Source: Treponema sp. (GTDB taxonomy: Bacteria > Spirochaetota > Spirochaetia > Treponematales > Breznakiellaceae). Taken from it: DNA of 17,357 nt. The notes under the pieces are model-generated. The model made no database searches. It was not told the origin of the DNA and was given only the letters and a program-made list of their open reading frames with translations. Each line of letters begins with the position of its first letter. Within the stretch, counting starts at the first letter, position 1. Where the stretch lies: positions 1 to 17,357 of the forward strand of contig JAITBO010000128.1 of the NCBI GenBank assembly GCA_031283505.1, given 5' to 3'. A program made the position numbers and the translations under genes. Shown in pieces: positions 12,850 through 17,357 of the stretch.

Positions 12850-14826
12850 ATGGAAACAAATCAACCGGAAAAACACGCTGGCGGCGGGGACCGGCCTTCC
12901 AGGGGCGGCCCCAATCTTTTCAACTTTTTGATCGTTGGGATCATCATCACCTTCGCTCTGAACATCTTCGTCGGGAACATGACGTCAAGCCGGAAGGTCC
13001 AGATCGAGTACGGTCAATTCATCCAATTGGTTGAAGCCGGGGCGGTGAAACAGGTTCGGATAGAACCGGACCAGATCGCCCTGACCCTCAAGGATGGGGC
13101 CGGGGAGTCGGCAGTCCGGAATATTCTGAGGCTCCCGGAACTTGCGCCCCTCCCAAAGCCCGAACAGCCTTCCGGGTTTTCCTTTGAAAAAGCCAGGGAA
13201 TCCGTGGAACGGAATCCGGTGTACTATACCGGGCGGCTGGAGGATCCTCTCCTCACGGAAAGGCTCATCAAGAACGAGGTGGCCTTCTACCGGCCCATCG
13301 TCCAGTCCAACCCCATCATGGATTTTATTTCCAGTTGGATATTTCCCCTTCTCATCTTTTACGCGGTCTACTATTTTATCATGAAAAATTTTTCGCAGCG
13401 TCTGGGCGGCGGTCTTGGAGGCATGATGAACGTGGGGAAGTCCAAGGCGAAATTTTACGACATGGAGAAAAACACCGGCGTTTCTTTCGACGATGTGGCC
13501 GGTCAGGATGAGGCCAAGGAGAGTCTTACGGAGTTGGTAGATTTTCTGCACAGCCCGGAGAAGTACCGGAAGATCGGCGCCGTCCAGCCCAAAGGCGCGC
13601 TTCTGGTAGGCCCTCCCGGAACGGGAAAGACGCTGCTCGCCAAGGCGGTGGCCGGGGAAGCGAAGGCGCCCTTCTTCTCGCTTTCGGGTTCCGAGTTTGT
13701 GGAGATGTTCGTCGGGGTCGGGGCAAGCCGCGTCCGCGACCTTTTTGAACAGGCCGCAAAGCACGCCCCGTGCATCATTTTTATTGACGAGATAGACGCC
13801 ATAGGCAAGAGCCGCGACAGCCAGATGGCCGGCGGCAATGATGAGCGGGAACAGACCTTGAATCAGCTTCTCTCGGAGATGGACGGTTTTGATTCTTCCA
13901 AAGGCATTCTGATTCTTGCCGCCACCAACAGGCCGGAGATTCTGGACAAGGCCCTGCTCAGGCCCGGACGTTTTGACCGGAGGGTCATCGTGGAAAAGCC
14001 GGACCTCCCCGGACGGGAGGCCATCCTCAGGGTACATGGCAAAAAAGTCATCCTGGACGACTCGGTGAATTTCCGGGAGATAGCCCTGGTCACAAGCGGC
14101 GCCACCGGCGCGGACCTGGCCAACATGGTGAACGAGGCCGCCCTTAGAGCCGTGCGGCTGGGCCGCGCCCAGGTGATCCAGGAGGATCTTATGGAAGCGG
14201 TGGAGGTGGTCATTGCCGGGAAGGAGAAAAAAGACCGCATCCTTAACCCCCGGGAAAAACGGATGGTCGCCTTCCACGAAGTGGGCCACGCCCTGGCATC
14301 GGTCCTCCAGTCCGCAGACTCCCAGCCGGTTCAGAAGATAACGATAGTGCCCCGTACCATGGGTTCCCTTGGGTACACCATGAATATGCCCGAGGAGGAA
14401 CGCTACCTCATGACCAAAACGGAACTTCTTGCCCAGATAACAACGTTACTGGCGGGCCGGGCGGCGGAGGAAGTCGAGTTCGGCGAAATGAGTACCGGCG
14501 CTTCCAACGACATAGAGCGGGCCACCAAGCTCGCCCGGAACATGGTGACCCAGTACGGCATGAGTGACAAATTCGGAATGATGGGCCTTGAAAGTCTCCG
14601 GAACCAGTACCTGGACGGCAGGAACGTGTCCACCGTGTCGGAGGCTACCGGCGCGGATGTGGACAAAGAGATTTCCGGAATCATAGACGGGTGTCACGAC
14701 AGGGCGCTCGAACTTCTGCGGAAAAACAAGAATAAACTTGAGGAAATCGCCCTCTTCCTTGCGGAGCGGGAAACCATCACCGGAGGGCAGTTCATGGATA
14801 TCCTCAAGGACAGGAAAACAGCCTAA
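12850..14826 (+). CDS. ftsH: ATP-dependent zinc metalloprotease FtsH
   Basis: This 658-residue protein is FtsH, a membrane-anchored hexameric AAA+ protease that degrades damaged membrane proteins and selected regulators on the cytoplasmic side. Order of parts: transmembrane segment 1 (about 22-42), periplasmic domain (43-155), transmembrane segment 2 (about 158-178), AAA+ module with Walker A GPPGTGKT (254-261), Walker B IIFIDE (309-314) and second region of homology [19 protein letters not shown] (360-378), then the M41 peptidase with the zinc motif HEVGH (476-480). All key residues are present and length is typical. I chose ATG 12850 because GGAG lies seven bases upstream and the product then begins like other FtsH proteins; an in-frame GTG at 12736 would add 38 residues that overlap leader hairpins. 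The gene is convergent with pfp and ends in a structured hairpin. Confidence 0.96.
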   Translation: METNQPEKHAGGGDRPSRGGPNLFNFLIVGIIITFALNIFVGNMTSSRKVQIEYGQFIQLVEAGAVKQVRIEPDQIALTLKDGAGESAVRNILRLPELAPLPKPEQPSGFSFEKARESVERNPVYYTGRLEDPLLTERLIKNEVAFYRPIVQSNPIMDFISSWIFPLLIFYAVYYFIMKNFSQRLGGGLGGMMNVGKSKAKFYDMEKNTGVSFDDVAGQDEAKESLTELVDFLHSPEKYRKIGAVQPKGALLVGPPGTGKTLLAKAVAGEAKAPFFSLSGSEFVEMFVGVGASRVRDLFEQAAKHAPCIIFIDEIDAIGKSRDSQMAGGNDEREQTLNQLLSEMDGFDSSKGILILAATNRPEILDKALLRPGRFDRRVIVEKPDLPGREAILRVHGKKVILDDSVNFREIALVTSGATGADLANMVNEAALRAVRLGRAQVIQEDLMEAVEVVIAGKEKKDRILNPREKRMVAFHEVGHALASVLQSADSQPVQKITIVPRTMGSLGYTMNMPEEERYLMTKTELLAQITTLLAGRAAEEVEFGEMSTGASNDIERATKLARNMVTQYGMSDKFGMMGLESLRNQYLDGRNVSTVSEATGADVDKEISGIIDGCHDRALELLRKNKNKLEEIALFLAERETITGGQFMDILKDRKTA

Positions 14827-14828
14827 GA

Positions 14829-14873
14829 AACTGTGCAGAAATAAAATGCACAGTAATTTATTTCTGTACAGTT
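14829..14873 (+). terminator. Hairpin with two alternative folds after ftsH
   Basis: Arms 14829-14845 and 14857-14873 pair over 17 bases, the single variation being a G-U pair in RNA. Within it, ACTGTGCA (14830-14837) can instead pair exactly with TGCACAGT (14847-14854). The order is A-B-A'-B'-A', the same as in the hairpin after the alarmone synthetase gene. It starts three bases after the ftsH stop. There is no immediate T-run; a T-rich stretch occurs further on at about 14892-14900. Confidence 0.7.
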
Positions 14874-14946
14874 CCTAATGCCCGGCCAATTCTTTTTTTT
14901 CAGGTATCCTTATCTGGTTCTAAGAAAAAAACCACGCAGTTTCATA

Positions 14947-14997
14947 GAGTTACACGGAATTTTTGTTACTATTCCTGTTCTTTCCTCCGTGTAACTC
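14947..14997 (-). repeat. 12-bp inverted repeat between convergent ftsH and pfp
   Basis: GAGTTACACGGA (14947-14958) and TCCGTGTAACTC (14986-14997) are exact reverse complements with a 27-base spacer. On the minus strand the hairpin comes 13 bases after the pfp stop and is followed some 15 bases later by a T-run (complement of 14925-14931), so it may help end pfp transcription. The word around it (ACGCAGTTTCATAGAGTTAC) resembles a dispersed 'cacggagttacacagag' type of repeat seen in many genomes. Confidence 0.55.
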
Positions 14998-15009
14998 CCA
15001 GGTTTAGGT

Positions 15010-16674
15010 TTATGCCTTGGGCTTATGCTCCAGCTTCAGCGTTTTGGCCGGCTGATCGCAGACTTCCGGGGGGCCAAAGTACTGTATGGCCCCGGGGAAA
15101 AGAAAGCTCGTCTCTACCGCCCAGGCGTCCCGGACCGAGGCGAATGCCTTGAAGGGCTCTCCGTCCAAATCCACCAGAGCCTTCCTGATGACCGGCTTCA
15201 TGGAACCGTGGCGCTGCTCCATGTTCATCATCATGGTCAGGGGGACGCCGCCGGCTATCCATTGGTCCGCCGGGGCGGTCAGATTCCGCACACTGGAAAG
15301 GTAACCCGTAAGACCGGAGGCGATGAGAACGAAGGCGCTGAAACCCAGGGCGTAGCAGTAGTCGGCATCGAAGTTGGAGGGGAAGGCGCAGCGGCCTTCG
15401 TAACCGAAGAAGTGCCCCAGGGCGCTGAATTTACCCTTGTACTTGCCTGCGGCTTTTAGCTCCCCCAGGCGCTTCTCCGTCATGACGATAAGAAGCTTCT
15501 CCGTCTCGATCCGGGAAACCTGGACATTGCCGTGGGGGTCCCGGTCCATCAGAAGCTGCCCGGCAATGTCCGCCGACAGGCTTTGGATAAGGTCGTAAGA
15601 CGCCCTGGAGAGTTTGGCCTTGAGCCAGGCAAGCTGACCGTCGAAGGAGGAGAGGGCGGCGAATTCCTTTCCGTTTTGGGCCGTAACATCATTGAGTTCC
15701 GCGATAAGGGCCTTCATCTCCGGGATGAATTCCACCAGCCCCTCAGGAATGAGAATCACGCCAAAATTGTCCCCCCTTTCCGCCCGGCGGACCACGGAAT
15801 CACAGATCTGGTCCACCACCTGACTCAGGGAGAGCTTTCCGGCTTCGATCTCCTCGGAGATAAGGCAGATATTGGGCTGGGTCTGAAGGGCGCATTCCAG
15901 GGCGATATGGCTGGCGGCCCGTCCCATGAGTTTGATAAAGTGCCAGTATTTTTTCGCACTGTTGGCATCCCGCTCTATGTTTCCGATGAGTTCACTATAG
16001 GTTTTAACCGCCGTGTCAAAACCAAAGGACGTTTCGATGTACTCGTTCTTCAGGTCACCGTCTATGGTTTTGGGACAGCCTATGACCTGGGTGGACAACC
16101 CCTGGTCCAAAAAATATTCCGCCAGAAGCGCGGCATTGGTGTTGGAATCGTCGCCGCCTATGATGACCACCGCGTCCAGCTTGAGCGTCCGAACCGTAGC
16201 CAGAGCCGAAGCAAACTGTTCCGGAGTTTCAATCTTGGTCCGTCCGGAACCTATAATGTCAAAGCCCCCGGTATTCCGGTACCGGTCGATGATTTCCCCG
16301 GTTAATTTCAGGATTTTGTTGTCCGTAAGGCCGCTGGGCCCTCCAAGGAAACCGTAGAGGACCGAATCAGGATTCCCCTTCTTGAGGCCGTCATAGAGAC
16401 CGGCAATGACGTTGTGCCCACCGGGAGCCTGGCCGCCCGACAGGATGACCCCCACGGTAAGGGGACGGCGGATTTCATCGTTGCCGCCGGATACAAAAGA
16501 GGCTAGGGGTTTCCCATAACTGTGCTTGAACAGAGCCTTGAGTTCCGCCTGATCTGCCAGGGATTCGGTGGCCTTTCCCAATTCAACGGCGATTCCGGTC
16601 ACTTCCCGTGACAGACTCGCGGGGAGTTTAGGCTGATACCGGTAGCGGGCTTCCTGTAAAGCGGAAATATTCAT
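15010..16674 (-). CDS. pfp: Pyrophosphate-fructose 6-phosphate 1-phosphotransferase, long form
   Basis: The 554-residue enzyme phosphorylates fructose 6-phosphate with pyrophosphate instead of ATP, reversibly, in glycolysis and gluconeogenesis in the cytoplasm. Motifs: GGQAPGG (80-86), GGDDSNT (173-179), [10 protein letters not shown] (201-210) and MGR (250-252). The second Asp of GGDD and the Lys of PKTID are the residues linked to pyrophosphate use; ATP enzymes usually carry Gly at both places. The family most often has PKTIDND; here the Asn is Gly. Length matches the long plant- and spirochaete-type PFP. I chose ATG 16674 because AGGAG (complement of 16682-16686) is seven bases upstream; a TTG at 16689 lies within that ribosome binding site. 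It follows pyrH on the same strand with its own likely promoter and converges on ftsH. Confidence 0.93.
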   Translation of the reverse strand: MNISALQEARYRYQPKLPASLSREVTGIAVELGKATESLADQAELKALFKHSYGKPLASFVSGGNDEIRRPLTVGVILSGGQAPGGHNVIAGLYDGLKKGNPDSVLYGFLGGPSGLTDNKILKLTGEIIDRYRNTGGFDIIGSGRTKIETPEQFASALATVRTLKLDAVVIIGGDDSNTNAALLAEYFLDQGLSTQVIGCPKTIDGDLKNEYIETSFGFDTAVKTYSELIGNIERDANSAKKYWHFIKLMGRAASHIALECALQTQPNICLISEEIEAGKLSLSQVVDQICDSVVRRAERGDNFGVILIPEGLVEFIPEMKALIAELNDVTAQNGKEFAALSSFDGQLAWLKAKLSRASYDLIQSLSADIAGQLLMDRDPHGNVQVSRIETEKLLIVMTEKRLGELKAAGKYKGKFSALGHFFGYEGRCAFPSNFDADYCYALGFSAFVLIASGLTGYLSSVRNLTAPADQWIAGGVPLTMMMNMEQRHGSMKPVIRKALVDLDGEPFKAFASVRDAWAVETSFLFPGAIQYFGPPEVCDQPAKTLKLEHKPKA

Positions 16675-16710
16675 GTTAGGTCTCCTCAAAATGTCGTGAT
16701 GAATAGCCCT

Positions 16711-16739
16711 ATCATAGCGAAAATGAAGGAATTGGGCAA
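16711..16739 (-). promoter_or_regulatory. Candidate sigma-70 promoter of pfp
   Basis: On the minus strand TTGCCC (complement of 16734-16739) is followed after 17 bases by TATGAT (complement of 16711-16716). These match the consensus boxes at 4 and 5 of 6 bases. It lies in the 108-base gap between the pyrH stop and the pfp start, suggesting pfp can be transcribed separately from pyrH. Confidence 0.6.
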
Positions 16740-16782
16740 GATTGGAGATTCTTGCCTAACGGCGGAGCGCGGCGGCCAGACC

Positions 16783-17357
16783 TCAGCCTATGGTGGTACC
16801 CAAAAAATCTTCCCCATTGAGCAGTTTTTTCAGGTTGTCCAAGTTGCGGCCAGCGGCGCAGATCACCTGGAGGCCGATCCTGGCGGCGTGGCGGCTTGCC
16901 ACGGGATCGAAGGGGACGTTTTTTCCCGGCGCCCACTCATCCCCCACCAGGGCCCGAAAGTCCTCCCAGGAGATGCGGTCTATGGGTTTGGCATCGGGAT
17001 TTTTCCGGGGGTCATCGGTGTACACCCGTTCGATGTTGGAAAGGTTGATTACCTTGTCCGCCTGGAACCGTTCCGCCAAGAGTACCGCGTCGTAATCCGA
17101 GGAAAAACCCGGTTTCCAGCCCGCCGCCACCAGGACCCGGCCAATGAGGGGCCCCACTTGAGAGGGATTGGTCACCACATCCTGGGTACAGTAATCCCCC
17201 ATCACAGCCTTGATAAGTTGGGCGTTGAGGCGGGTCGCCATCACTCCTATCCAGTCCGCCTGGTCGTTGGAACCGCCGCCCGAGATGTTCCGGTAGGCTG
17301 TCTGCCAGGTACGGGCCGGACCGCCGCCGCCGGTGACAAAGATGAAGCGCCGTTTCT
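16783..17357 (-). CDS. pyrH: UMP kinase, C-terminal part (partial at window edge)
   Basis: The reading frame runs off the right edge, so only the last ~191 residues are visible. It belongs to the amino-acid-kinase fold family and looks like uridylate kinase PyrH, which makes UDP from UMP for RNA, DNA and nucleotide-sugar supply. Visible features are a glycine-rich FVTGGGGPARTWQ near the edge, an NDQADWIGVMATRLNAQL helix, DAVLLAERFQADKVINLSNI, and YTDDPRKNPDAK, the typical nucleotide-binding segment. The pattern (GGGPART rather than GGGNIFRG) is closer to the archaeal-type enzyme. An internal Met at 17244 is not the true start because conserved sequence continues upstream of it. The gene ends 108 bases before pfp starts. 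Confidence 0.85.
   Translation of the reverse strand, partial: KRRFIFVTGGGGPARTWQTAYRNISGGGSNDQADWIGVMATRLNAQLIKAVMGDYCTQDVVTNPSQVGPLIGRVLVAAGWKPGFSSDYDAVLLAERFQADKVINLSNIERVYTDDPRKNPDAKPIDRISWEDFRALVGDEWAPGKNVPFDPVASRHAARIGLQVICAAGRNLDNLKKLLNGEDFLGTTIG

Noticed and set aside
12614..12931. 105-codon frame in the ftsH leader with a hydrophobic start
   Set aside because: It overlaps the start of ftsH in another frame, lacks a good ribosome binding site, and its later part is low-quality translation of the hairpin region.

Overview
The window looks like chromosomal DNA of a spirochaete, most likely a Treponema-like species of the moderate-to-high-GC type found in termite guts. The strongest pointers are a flagellar sheath protein FlaA with its own sigma-70-type promoter, a protein matching the architecture known as spiro-SPASM, a long pyrophosphate-dependent phosphofructokinase, and a treponeme-like amidase/GerMN/flaA arrangement. 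No rRNA, tRNA, CRISPR array, transposase or phage gene was seen. The species assignment is inference.

Layout. Bases 1-379 hold no gene but are packed with inverted repeats. Bases 380-5760 are a tightly packed, overlapping four-gene block: a radical SAM/SPASM protein with an N-terminal nucleotidyltransferase-like domain, a GT-A-like glycosyltransferase, an SpsF-like cytidylyltransferase, and a fusion of an SpsG/PseG-like domain with a zinc-ribbon SAM methyltransferase. After a 203-bp spacer made of chained hairpins (5761-5963) comes a second overlapping block (5964-9990): an ATP-grasp enzyme, an N-acetylmuramoyl-L-alanine amidase carrying a 60-bp tandem-repeat linker, and a membrane-anchored GerMN protein. 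flaA (10077-11150) follows with a clear promoter and a clear intrinsic terminator. Next are a RelA/SpoT-type alarmone synthetase fused to TPR repeats (11258-12493) and ftsH (12850-14826). On the opposite strand are pfp (15010-16674) and the 3' part of pyrH (16783-17357).

How the parts may work together. The first block has the parts to activate, transfer and decorate an unusual sugar or sugar acid. It lacks a visible NeuB/PseI/SpsE-type synthase, so the pathway is incomplete here. Its position upstream of wall and flagellar genes suggests, without proving, a role in glycosylating a cell-envelope or flagellar component. The amidase and GerMN protein fit periplasmic cell-wall remodelling beside periplasmic flagella. 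FtsH and the alarmone synthetase are quality-control and stress functions; Pfp and PyrH are central metabolism.

Most unusual: two SpsF-like nucleotidyltransferase domains in one operon, one apparently degenerate and joined to a radical SAM/SPASM enzyme; palindromic micro-repeats inside a coding region; an alarmone synthetase with a TPR tail whose ribosome binding site sits just after the flaA terminator; and a recurring family of structured hairpins after genes whose arms differ in sequence but remain paired.
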